A program made the translations under genes and the position numbers. The notes beneath the pieces are model-generated. The model saw only the letters and a program-made list of their open reading frames with translations, was not told where the DNA came from and did not search any database. Below, in pieces: positions 1-5,750 of a DNA stretch of 5,750 nt (the stretch's first letter is position 1; every line of letters begins with the position of its first letter). Source of the stretch: Limnochordia bacterium (GTDB taxonomy: Bacteria; Bacillota; Limnochordia; Darwinibacteriales; SLO01); contig SLOG01000404.1 of the NCBI GenBank assembly GCA_007132635.1, positions 1 to 5,750 of the forward strand. Direction: 5' to 3'.

Positions 1-2
1 AA

Positions 3-476
3 GCAGGCGTCGCCCAAGGCACTTTTTACCTGTACTTCGCCAGCAAACGAGAATTGGTCCCTGGAATTGCTGACACAATCATCCAAGAGCAGCTGCGCCG
101 TCTCAACAGCAGTCCGCCGGACACGACGCACTCCCTCCACCATCTTCTCGAAACACTCGTCGACGTAACTTTCAGTATCACCGATGAGTATCGTGAGCTA
201 ATCACCTTCTGTTACTCTGGTTCAGCTTACTATCATTCCTTTTCCTACTGGGAGTCTATCTATCAGCCCTACTATCAGTGGGTAAAAACCCAGTTTTTAT
301 CACTGCGGGGAATGGGTGAAATGACACTCAACGGCGATGAAGATTACCTGGTTAACTTCACTGTGGGGCTGCTCGAACATGGAGCCGAGAACTATTACCT
401 GTTTAGTGAAGAGAGTCAATGTCTAGAAACGACCAAGCGTGAACTCCTGGAATACTTGACTCGAGCCCTGAAATAA
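3..476 (+). CDS. TetR/AcrR-family transcriptional regulator, 5'-truncated by the window edge
   Basis: This is the C-terminal 157 residues of a TetR-type DNA-binding repressor; the gene begins upstream of the window. The frame is open from base 3, and its first residues, AGVAQGTFYLYFASKREL, match the end of the TetR helix-turn-helix (turn, recognition helix and the GTFYLYFxSKxEL signature). The TTG at position 54 is therefore internal and not the start. The remainder is the helical ligand-binding and dimerisation domain. It contains an aromatic-rich stretch (YYHSFSYWESIYQPYYQWVK) that could line an effector pocket, and its sequence gives no identified ligand. TAA ends at 476, only 17 bases before the CDF-like gene, with no terminator between, so the two are probably one operon. 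TetR proteins usually repress themselves and an adjacent transporter; the operator would lie upstream, out of view. The segment looks more AT-rich than the genes that follow. Family assignment is secure; ligand and targets are unknown. Confidence 0.9.
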   Translation, partial: AGVAQGTFYLYFASKRELVPGIADTIIQEQLRRLNSSPPDTTHSLHHLLETLVDVTFSITDEYRELITFCYSGSAYYHSFSYWESIYQPYYQWVKTQFLSLRGMGEMTLNGDEDYLVNFTVGLLEHGAENYYLFSEESQCLETTKRELLEYLTRALK

Positions 477-493
477 AAAACGAGGTTGAGACA

Positions 494-1453
494 ATGAATC
501 GTCAAGCGGAAGTCACTAATACACCCATCGAAGACTCAACAAACCGACTTCATGAACGTAAGCCCCTCTGCTCCATGGGAGGTGCCATCGCCTTTGCCTT
601 GGTGGGCATCGGTGCTGGTCTCTTGACGCGCTCGCAGTTCCTGCTGTTTGATGGCTATTACTCACTGATCAGCGTCGTTCTTTCGTTCGCCTCCTATAGT
701 GCGGCGCGCTTCATGGCAGCGAATGACTGGAAGCGGTTTCCCTACGGAAAACAAATGGTAGAACCGCTGGTCGTAGCCATTAAACACGCAGCTATCCTCG
801 TCGTCGTACTCGGAGCCGCAGTTACCGCAACAGTAAGTGTACTGGCAGGTGGCCGGGAGGTGGCCATGGGCGGTGCCGTCATTTACGCAGCCCTGAGTAC
901 CCTAACGTGCTTTCTGTTCTATCGAAGACTGACCACCTCCCGCGGCAGCCGCGAGACCGGCTGGGGCCTGACCAAGGCCGAGGCCAGCCAGTGGCTCATG
1001 GACACCTATATTAGCGCCGCGGTTCTCCTAGCGTTCGGCACCGCTCTGCTGCTGCAGCGGACTGGATTCATGGCTGCGTTCATCCCTTACGTCGATCCGA
1101 TTATGGTCCTCGGCGTGAGTGCTGCGTTTCTTGGGATGCCCCTCAAGGGACTTCGCTCTGCCGTAAGGGAGCTTCTGGACATGACTCCCGAAGGTGACGT
1201 AGCAGTCCGTCTCCAGAGGATCGTGACGCGGACGGAAAAGGAATATCGACTGCAAGAGTCCTTTCTGCGGGTGTCGCAGGGCAGCGGCACTCTGTGGATC
1301 GAAATTGATTTCGTGGTGAACAAACACTCACGGATCCGAGGAATTCCGGACCAAGATGCCGTTCGGGAACGGGTTCTTCGGCAGGTCGAAAAACTCGGCT
1401 TCGAGCCCTGGCTCACCATCTCCTTTACCGGTGACCGGAAGTGGGCGATTTGA
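494..1453 (+). CDS. Cation diffusion facilitator (CDF)-like membrane transporter with degenerate metal site
   Basis: A 319-residue inner-membrane protein that resembles the CDF group labelled predicted Co/Zn/Cd transporters (COG3965-like). The ATG at 494 follows GAGG at 482-485 with an 8-base spacer. A short hydrophilic N-terminus is followed by about six membrane segments at roughly residues 28-45, 48-72, 92-117, 124-143, 167-188 and 193-216. A cytoplasmic alpha/beta domain of about 95 residues ends the protein. Family marks are FDGYYSLIS in TM2 (52-60), FPYGK (82-86, the usual F/YGxGK position), VDP before TM6 (200-202) and RELLDMTP (225-232). CDF proteins export divalent metals by proton antiport. 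By eye against E. coli YiiP (site A Asp45, Asp49, His153, Asp157), the matching residues here are Tyr56, Ser60, Gln166 and Asp170, so only the last is kept. The cytoplasmic domain has a single histidine (His278). Fold family is confident; zinc, cobalt or other metal transport is doubtful. Its place just behind a TetR gene suggests ligand-induced expression. Confidence 0.82.
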   Translation: MNRQAEVTNTPIEDSTNRLHERKPLCSMGGAIAFALVGIGAGLLTRSQFLLFDGYYSLISVVLSFASYSAARFMAANDWKRFPYGKQMVEPLVVAIKHAAILVVVLGAAVTATVSVLAGGREVAMGGAVIYAALSTLTCFLFYRRLTTSRGSRETGWGLTKAEASQWLMDTYISAAVLLAFGTALLLQRTGFMAAFIPYVDPIMVLGVSAAFLGMPLKGLRSAVRELLDMTPEGDVAVRLQRIVTRTEKEYRLQESFLRVSQGSGTLWIEIDFVVNKHSRIRGIPDQDAVRERVLRQVEKLGFEPWLTISFTGDRKWAI

Positions 1454-1478
1454 CCCTAGCCAGCGCATCTCGTATACT
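1450..1478 (+). promoter_or_regulatory. Sigma-70/sigma-A promoter for the MFS gene, overlapping the upstream stop codon
   Basis: TTGACC (1450-1455) matches the -35 consensus in five of six bases. TATACT (1473-1478) matches the -10 consensus in five of six, and the spacer is the ideal 17 bases. The -35 box contains the TGA stop of the CDF-like gene (1451-1453). Transcription would start near 1485, giving a leader of about 36 bases before the GTG start at 1521. This is the strongest promoter signal in the window and argues that the MFS gene is transcribed independently of the TetR/CDF pair. Confidence 0.75.
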
Positions 1479-1508
1479 GAAGTGAAAGCGGGAAAACGTT
1501 GGTTATCC

Positions 1509-1513
1509 GGAGG
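1509..1513 (+). promoter_or_regulatory. Ribosome binding site that sets the MFS start
   Basis: GGAGG lies 7 bases before GTG 1521, the optimal spacing. No comparable site precedes earlier in-frame starts (the frame is open back to 1356) or the ATG at 1563. It also lies just downstream of the predicted transcription start near 1485, so it fixes the start codon as a GTG. Confidence 0.8.
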
Positions 1514-1520
1514 CGGCGAC

Positions 1521-2711
1521 GTGATCAGATCGAACCGGTTTTACGTGTCAGCCAGCTATTTTATGCTCTTCTTCTGCGTCGGCAGCTTCATGCCGTTCCT
1601 CAGCCTCTTTCTGCGAAATCACGGGTGGAGCGGCGTCCAGCTCGGGCTGTACGCCTCAATAGGGCCTTTCATCGCGTTGGCGACCCAGCCTCTTTGGGGT
1701 CTTCTATGCGATACTCTGGGAGATACTAAGAAGGTCTACGCCGGCCTGCTGGCCGGCGTCATTATCAGCGTATTGGTCTTCGCAGCCCTGCCCGCAACGG
1801 GTATCTTCTTTCTGTTGGCAGCCCTTCTCGGCCTCCTGCAAAGTCCGTTGATGCCGCTGCTGGACACCATGGCCCTCAAGACGTTGGACGCCGGCCGTAG
1901 CGAACTCGGTGCCATGCGGCTTTGGGGATCGTTCAGCTTTGCTGTCGTCTCTTCTATTATGGGAGCCATCTTCGTCATATCAGAACGCAGCATCTTTCTC
2001 GTGTTCGCCTTCGGTGCTTTGATCGCCATCTTCTTTGCCCGCCACCTGGAGGGCGGGGTCCCTGCCGAGGCGGGTGAAGCCCGGGCCCGGCTCACCTGGA
2101 ACTCGCTCCGCAGCGTTCTCAATCGGCCGCTCATGGTTTTTCTGGGGCTCGTTTTTCTCTTGCAGCTAGGTCACGGCATGGCTCTCAGTTTCCTTTCCAT
2201 TGTTATGGCGGACCGGGGAGCTTCCAGCACCATCATCGGCTATACTTGGAGTATCACAGCCCTCATCGAAATCCCCGTCTTTTTTCTGCTAGGCCGCCTG
2301 CTGCGCCGTTTCTCGCCTGTCCTTGTATTAGCGCTTGGGGGGTTCATTACAACTGTGCGTTTGGTCTGCTTTGTCGCCGCACCGACACCGTTTTTTATGC
2401 TGCTCGCCCAAAACATTGACGGCATTGCCTTCCCGCTGCTGCTTATTCCAGGCGTCCTCATCGTGCATGAGTTAGTGCCGCCGCGCTGGCAGACGACCGG
2501 CCAGACTATCTATGCCGCAGTCGGCAGCACACTGCCTCGCGTCATCGGCGGTGTATGGGGCGGCCGCATCATCGATGTGTTCGGCGGCATCGCCCTCTAT
2601 ACTCTGTGCGGAGTATTGACGCTAACCGCAGCCTGTGCCCTTGTTCTGTATAACCGCAGTTTTCAGCAGAACCGCCGTCAAGTGCAAGCGATCGAACCTG
2701 CTGTGCCTTAA
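1521..2711 (+). CDS. MFS permease, LacY/HcaT-like (MFS_1_like) group
   Basis: A 396-residue, twelve-helix major facilitator of typical length for the family. The GTG start is chosen because of the GGAGG at 1509-1513 and the promoter just upstream; a start at 1356 would place codons inside the previous gene. The N-terminal pattern (ASYFMLFFCVGSFMPFLSLF, residues 11-30), PLWGLLCDTLGDTKK (57-71) for the loop between TM2 and TM3, and PLLDTMALKTL followed by ELGAMRLWGSFSFA (112-141) are typical of the MFS group containing 3-phenylpropionate permease HcaT, nucleoside/H+ symporters and LacY relatives. A charged central loop lies at about 176-200 and a second set of helices runs from about 203 to 376. 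The QNIDGIAF motif (297-304) matches the QxLHG position of HcaT-like proteins but with Asp in place of His. These carriers import small molecules with protons. The substrate is not readable. The glycosidase gene downstream makes a sugar or glycoside plausible, but drug or metabolite export cannot be excluded. Confidence 0.85.
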   Translation: MIRSNRFYVSASYFMLFFCVGSFMPFLSLFLRNHGWSGVQLGLYASIGPFIALATQPLWGLLCDTLGDTKKVYAGLLAGVIISVLVFAALPATGIFFLLAALLGLLQSPLMPLLDTMALKTLDAGRSELGAMRLWGSFSFAVVSSIMGAIFVISERSIFLVFAFGALIAIFFARHLEGGVPAEAGEARARLTWNSLRSVLNRPLMVFLGLVFLLQLGHGMALSFLSIVMADRGASSTIIGYTWSITALIEIPVFFLLGRLLRRFSPVLVLALGGFITTVRLVCFVAAPTPFFMLLAQNIDGIAFPLLLIPGVLIVHELVPPRWQTTGQTIYAAVGSTLPRVIGGVWGGRIIDVFGGIALYTLCGVLTLTAACALVLYNRSFQQNRRQVQAIEPAVP

Positions 2712-2721
2712 ACGGGCCTTC

Positions 2722-2779
2722 GTCGGACCGGGATCGGACCGGATCCGCTAACTTTTTTTGGAAGCGGACCTGGTCCGAC
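2722..2779. repeat. Cluster of CGGACC direct and inverted repeats
   Basis: TCGGACCGG occurs twice, at 2723-2731 and 2734-2742, with an 11-base period close to one helical turn. A third CGGACC (2765-2770) is followed after one base by its complement GGTCCG (2772-2777), forming a 13-base palindrome CGGACCTGGTCCG. The outermost copies also pair over a distance: GTCGGACC (2722-2729) with GGTCCGAC (2772-2779), eight bases perfect. The cluster sits between the MFS stop and the predicted promoter of the glycosidase gene, so it could be an operator for a sugar-responsive regulator, or an RNA structure. The repeats are plain in the sequence; the function is inference. Confidence 0.6.
2728..2759 (+). 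terminator. Probable weak rho-independent terminator after the MFS gene
   Basis: Seventeen bases past the MFS stop, GGATC (2731-2735) and GATCC (2742-2746) can form a 5-bp stem with a 6-base loop, extendable by a C-G pair if one G bulges. It is followed after six bases by seven consecutive T residues (2753-2759). The stem is short and the gap to the T tract is longer than ideal, so efficiency is uncertain. A second way to place the T7 is as the loop of a stem made by TCCGCT (2744-2749) and AGCGGA (2763-2768). Confidence 0.5.
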
Positions 2780-2789
2780 TTGCATCCCC

Positions 2790-2819
2790 TTGCGCCAAAA
2801 CAAACTGCCATGGTACTAT
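2790..2819 (+). promoter_or_regulatory. Probable extended -10 promoter for the glycoside hydrolase gene
   Basis: TGG directly before TACTAT (2811-2819) fits an extended -10 element (TGN plus -10, four of six bases). A poor -35, TTGCGC (2790-2795, three of six), lies 18 bases upstream. Transcription would start near 2826 and give a leader of about 80 bases. The repeat cluster ends 10 bases before the -35 box, which is a reasonable place for a regulator to act. An overlapping TATATA at 2817-2822 is an alternative -10. Beyond these signals and the terminator, the 196-base gap between genes shows no small ORF or RNA gene. Confidence 0.4.
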
Positions 2820-2893
2820 ATATCTAGGGATGAGCTTAAACCTAAAACGACATGTTTCGCGGCCACCGAGCTCTTTAGAGTTTTCAAGTAGAC

Positions 2894-2907
2894 GAGGAGG
2901 TATCTCC
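2894..2907 (+). promoter_or_regulatory. Strong ribosome binding site for the glycoside hydrolase, within a small inverted repeat
   Basis: GAGGAGG (2894-2900) stands 7 bases before ATG 2908 and fixes that start. Its GGAG (2896-2899) is followed by GTAT and then CTCC (2904-2907), a perfect 4-bp, 4-base-loop inverted repeat that ends exactly at the start codon. If it folds in RNA it would cover the Shine-Dalgarno bases; four pairs alone are only marginally stable. Confidence 0.7.
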
Positions 2908-5750
2908 ATGGACTCACTATATACTGCATTCCAGAGACCTTCCGCAGCATTCCGCGGCGCGCCCCTCTGGGTCTGGAACGACGACATGACCGTCGGTCTC
3001 ATCGAAGAACAGCTCCAGCAGCTCAAACAGCATGGCTTCGGCGGCGCGTTTGTCCACCCTCGCCCCGGCCTCATCACACCGTATCTGTCCGACGAGTGGT
3101 TTCGGCTGTGGGGAGCAGCCCTGCAGGCGGCCAAGCGGCTTGGCCTCAAGCTGTACATTTACGACGAGAACTCCTACCCGTCGGGCTTTGCCGGCGGACA
3201 CGTTCCGTCACAGCTGCCTAACGCTCTGTCCACCGCCGCCGCCTACAGAATCCTGGACTGGCAGCCATCCATGGCCGAACAGCAGAACGAAGCGTTCTGG
3301 CTGTCGCCCGACAAGACGATCAAGGTGTTCACGTGTGCCCAGCGGGGCGATTCGCTTCAGATAGGGATGGATCTCACACTCCTTCCGCGCAGTGAATGGG
3401 GCCATCACACGGACACCGTCTTTGTTGTGGAATTGGTTCCAGCAGAGACCCTCGGCTGGCTCGGCGGCTTTGCCAACGTGGATCTTCTGCGGCCCGAAGT
3501 CACCCATGCGTTTATCAACAGCACGCACGAAGCCTATCGAGCACGCTTCGGCAGAGATTTCGGCGACACGATTCCGGCGCTCTTCACCGACGAACCGTCC
3601 ATCACCGACTCCCGCATCTACAATACTGAGGGCGGGCGGTCACTGCCGTTCAGCTACTGGTTTGCCAACGAATTCGAACGACTCAACGGCTACAGCTTGC
3701 TCGAGAACCTGCCCTGTATTTTCCGAAATGTAGAGGGCAACTTTGACCATCCGGCGACCAAAGTGCGCTATGACTACTACAAGACAATTCGGATCCTATG
3801 GACGAAAAACTCCATCGAGCCCATCAGTCAATGGTGCGAGGCCAATGGCATTGCCTATACAGGACACTATATGGAGCACCAGTGGCCCTTCGCCGGTTCC
3901 ACAACCATTTCACCGTCGCTGCAGTCGGCTTACGAATATCATCAGTGGCCGGGCATCGACCTGTTGATGACGCATGTTCTGCGGGACAGCCCCACCGATC
4001 CACTCCTGTTAACGATCCAGGAAGTGCGTTCGACCGCCAACCAGTTCCGCAAGGAACGGACCTTGTGCGAGCTGTACGGGGCCGGCGGTTGGGATTCGAC
4101 GTTTGAGGACTACAAACGCATGGGCGACTGGGTGCTGGTCAATGGGATCAACCTGATCAACCAGCATCTGACCTACGCGACCATTCAAGGCGCCCGCAAG
4201 CGGGATCATCCGCAGTCCTTTGACTGGCGTGAACCCTGGTGGGAGGAATATACACAGCTCAACGACTACATCGGACGGGCCAGCACCGTGCTGGCCAGCG
4301 GCACTATGGAACAGCGTATCCTCGTCCTCAACCCCACGACCACCGCGTACCTGGTACCGCGGGAAGAGGAAGTTGGTTCGCTGCACAGTGGGGATGCCAT
4401 CAAGAATCCCGACATGCAGGCTACGCAGGAAACGGTCCAGTTCTTGACTGACCAGCAGTGGGACTTCGACCTCGGGGACGAGTTTACATTGGCGCGGCAT
4501 GGCGAAGTCGCCGGACAAGCGCTCCAGCTCGGCGCACAGAACTACGAGGTAGTCCTGGTGCCGGGAGATATGAAGAACATGCTGCACAGTACCGTTCGTT
4601 TGCTCGAAGCTTTTGCCGAAGCCGGAGGAACCATCATCGCCACAGGCGACGCTGGCGGCCTGGTTGAGGGCTTGGCTGAGGACCGGGCATTTACCCGCCT
4701 ACGCCAATACTGGCAGCGTGCAGACGACAGCGAAACCCTCCAACAGACCCTGCTAGAGCTTCTGAAGCCACGCCTCACAGCCAATCAAACGTGGCTTCGA
4801 GGCGTGGCACACATGCGGCGAGTGCTGGATGATGGTCGGATTGTCTATTTCTTTGTTAACCACAATCGGGAACCGTTCGAAGCCGAGGTTGCAACAGCCG
4901 GCACCAAAGTGGCACAGTGGGATCTGTTCAGCGGAGAGAAGCGGGCCGTGCCCTTCTCCGTAGATGGCGACCAGATAAGCTTCCCGCTGCGGTTGGTTCG
5001 CAGCCAATCCGCGCTGTTCATCGTGGGAGACATGGTCGGCGACATACCGGCGGACTCAGTCGACACTGTTGACGAAGCCGTCGACATCGACATCGACCAA
5101 ACGCAGCAGGAGTTGACCCTCGAAACAGCGACGCTCGAAGAACCGAATATGCTGCCGCTAGAGTATCTCGATCTGCACTTCGGGCGACAGACCTTGGAGG
5201 GCGTGCACCATCTGAAAGCCGCCGACCAGCTGTACCGGGCCCGCGGTTACGACGGCAACCCGTGGGACAACAAAGTACAGTTCAAGAATGTGGTTATGGA
5301 CACCAATACCTTCGGGCCCGGCAGTGGGTTCGAAGCCACGTTCCCGTTCTATGTCGCCGACGACTTCCAACCGAGTGATCTGCATGCTGTGGTTGAGCGA
5401 GCGGCCCTGTGCCGCGTCGCCGTCAACGGCCATGAGGTCTCCTACCTGCGGGATCACCACGTCCTTGACCATCATAACGGCGTAGTCGACATTGCTCCGT
5501 TTGTACAGCCGGGAGAGAATGAGATCACCATCACAGCCGACAAGTTTGACGTACGTCTCGAGCTCGAACCAGTTTTCCTGCGCGGCGACTTTTCCGTCAC
5601 AGGCGTTAACGGTCGCTGGGTGATCGACAAGCCCCAGCCGCTGAAATTAGGCAGCTGGCGCCAGCAGGGGTATCCCTTCTACTCCCAAGGCATTGTATAT
5701 GCCTTTTCGGTGAACCTCGACGCCAAGCCAACAGAGGCCTGCTTAAGACT
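2908..5750 (+). CDS. Large GH106-like glycoside hydrolase (alpha-L-rhamnosidase-related), 3'-truncated by the window edge
   Basis: An open frame with 947 complete codons and no stop runs off the right edge; family members are usually about 900-1200 residues. No signal peptide or membrane segment is visible, so the enzyme looks cytoplasmic. The N-terminal catalytic (beta/alpha)8-like region (about 15-450) shows APLWVWND (18-25), GGAFVHPRPGL (45-55), YIYDENSYPSGFAGG (83-97), FTDEP (226-230), YTGHYMEH (317-324), CELYGAGGWD (387-396), NQHLTYATIQGARKRD (418-433) and PWW (443-445). Glu229, Glu323 and Glu388 are candidate catalytic or ligand residues, inferred from motif position only. A Rossmann-like part follows (YEVVLVP 546-552, AGGTIIATGD 572-581), then a beta-sandwich (VYFFVNHN 646-653). 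An Asp/Glu-rich stretch (about 709-745) leads to NMLPLEYLDL (747-756) and a galactose-binding-like jelly roll (VNG 839-841, DIAPFVQPGENEITI 861-875). It probably hydrolyses a rhamnoside or related deoxysugar glycoside. Many relatives are uncharacterised, so exact specificity is open. Confidence 0.85.
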   Translation, partial: MDSLYTAFQRPSAAFRGAPLWVWNDDMTVGLIEEQLQQLKQHGFGGAFVHPRPGLITPYLSDEWFRLWGAALQAAKRLGLKLYIYDENSYPSGFAGGHVPSQLPNALSTAAAYRILDWQPSMAEQQNEAFWLSPDKTIKVFTCAQRGDSLQIGMDLTLLPRSEWGHHTDTVFVVELVPAETLGWLGGFANVDLLRPEVTHAFINSTHEAYRARFGRDFGDTIPALFTDEPSITDSRIYNTEGGRSLPFSYWFANEFERLNGYSLLENLPCIFRNVEGNFDHPATKVRYDYYKTIRILWTKNSIEPISQWCEANGIAYTGHYMEHQWPFAGSTTISPSLQSAYEYHQWPGIDLLMTHVLRDSPTDPLLLTIQEVRSTANQFRKERTLCELYGAGGWDSTFEDYKRMGDWVLVNGINLINQHLTYATIQGARKRDHPQSFDWREPWWEEYTQLNDYIGRASTVLASGTMEQRILVLNPTTTAYLVPREEEVGSLHSGDAIKNPDMQATQETVQFLTDQQWDFDLGDEFTLARHGEVAGQALQLGAQNYEVVLVPGDMKNMLHSTVRLLEAFAEAGGTIIATGDAGGLVEGLAEDRAFTRLRQYWQRADDSETLQQTLLELLKPRLTANQTWLRGVAHMRRVLDDGRIVYFFVNHNREPFEAEVATAGTKVAQWDLFSGEKRAVPFSVDGDQISFPLRLVRSQSALFIVGDMVGDIPADSVDTVDEAVDIDIDQTQQELTLETATLEEPNMLPLEYLDLHFGRQTLEGVHHLKAADQLYRARGYDGNPWDNKVQFKNVVMDTNTFGPGSGFEATFPFYVADDFQPSDLHAVVERAALCRVAVNGHEVSYLRDHHVLDHHNGVVDIAPFVQPGENEITITADKFDVRLELEPVFLRGDFSVTGVNGRWVIDKPQPLKLGSWRQQGYPFYSQGIVYAFSVNLDAKPTEACLR

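Noticed and set aside
54..476. TTG at 54 as the start of the TetR gene
   Set aside because: The frame is open to base 3 and encodes the TetR helix-turn-helix signature upstream of 54, so the gene simply starts outside the window.
1028..1419. Minus-strand frames opposite the CDF-like gene
   Set aside because: Arg/Ser/Pro-rich translations without domains, mutually overlapping, and opposite a well supported gene.
1482..1497. Catabolite-responsive (cre) site near the MFS transcription start
   Set aside because: TGAAAGCG fits the left half of a cre box but the right half (GGAAAA) lacks the required symmetry and terminal C.
1356..1520. N-terminal extension of the MFS protein from 1356
   Set aside because: It would overlap almost 100 bases of the CDF-like gene, has no ribosome binding site, reads as low-complexity Ser/Pro residues and precedes the predicted transcription start near 1485.
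2712..2907. Riboswitch or T-box leader before the glycosidase
   Set aside because: No T-box sequence (AGGGTGGNACCGCG) or other riboswitch core is present, and the T7 tract comes before the predicted transcription start of the downstream gene.
3032..3364. Plus-strand frames inside 3032-4667
   Set aside because: They are out-of-frame shadows of the glycosidase, whose own frame shows continuous family motifs through the same bases.
4009..4587. Minus-strand open frame of 192 codons
   Set aside because: It lies wholly opposite the glycoside hydrolase over its most conserved motifs (CELYGAGGWD, NQHLTY), has no recognisable domain and is explained as a codon-bias shadow.
1..5750. Mobile element, CRISPR array or defence system
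   Set aside because: No transposase, integrase, terminal inverted repeats, spaced repeats, nuclease or toxin-antitoxin genes were seen; all four genes are regulator, transporter or enzyme types.

Overview
The window holds four plus-strand genes from a bacterium. Its moderately high GC, purine-rich Shine-Dalgarno sites (GAGG, GGAGG, GAGGAGG), a consensus sigma-70/sigma-A promoter and protein styles recalling Paenibacillaceae/Alicyclobacillaceae relatives suggest a GC-rich member of the Bacillales. That placement is inference; no rRNA or other taxonomic marker is present.

Layout: (1) positions 3-476 carry the 3' part of a TetR-family repressor gene whose start lies upstream of the window. (2) Seventeen bases later comes a cation-diffusion-facilitator-like membrane protein (494-1453), almost certainly co-transcribed with the regulator. 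(3) A near-consensus promoter, TTGACC-N17-TATACT, overlaps the stop codon of that gene and should drive a separate transcript for an MFS permease of the LacY/HcaT-like group (GTG start at 1521, stop at 2711). (4) A 196-base intergenic region holds a probable weak terminator with a T7 tract, a cluster of CGGACC direct and inverted repeats, and a probable extended -10 promoter. (5) A very large open frame from ATG 2908 runs off the right edge with no stop (947 complete codons). It encodes a multidomain glycoside hydrolase resembling the GH106 (alpha-L-rhamnosidase-related) group and fills half of the window.

Functionally there appear to be two units. The TetR/CDF-like pair looks like a regulator with the transporter it controls. 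The MFS permease and the cytoplasmic-looking glycosidase could form an uptake-and-hydrolysis pair for a plant- or polysaccharide-derived oligosaccharide or glycoside, but they have separate promoter signals and the substrate cannot be read from the sequence. The main oddity is the CDF-like protein: by eye it lacks three of the four classical intramembrane metal ligands. No mobile element, CRISPR array, RNA gene or defence system was seen.
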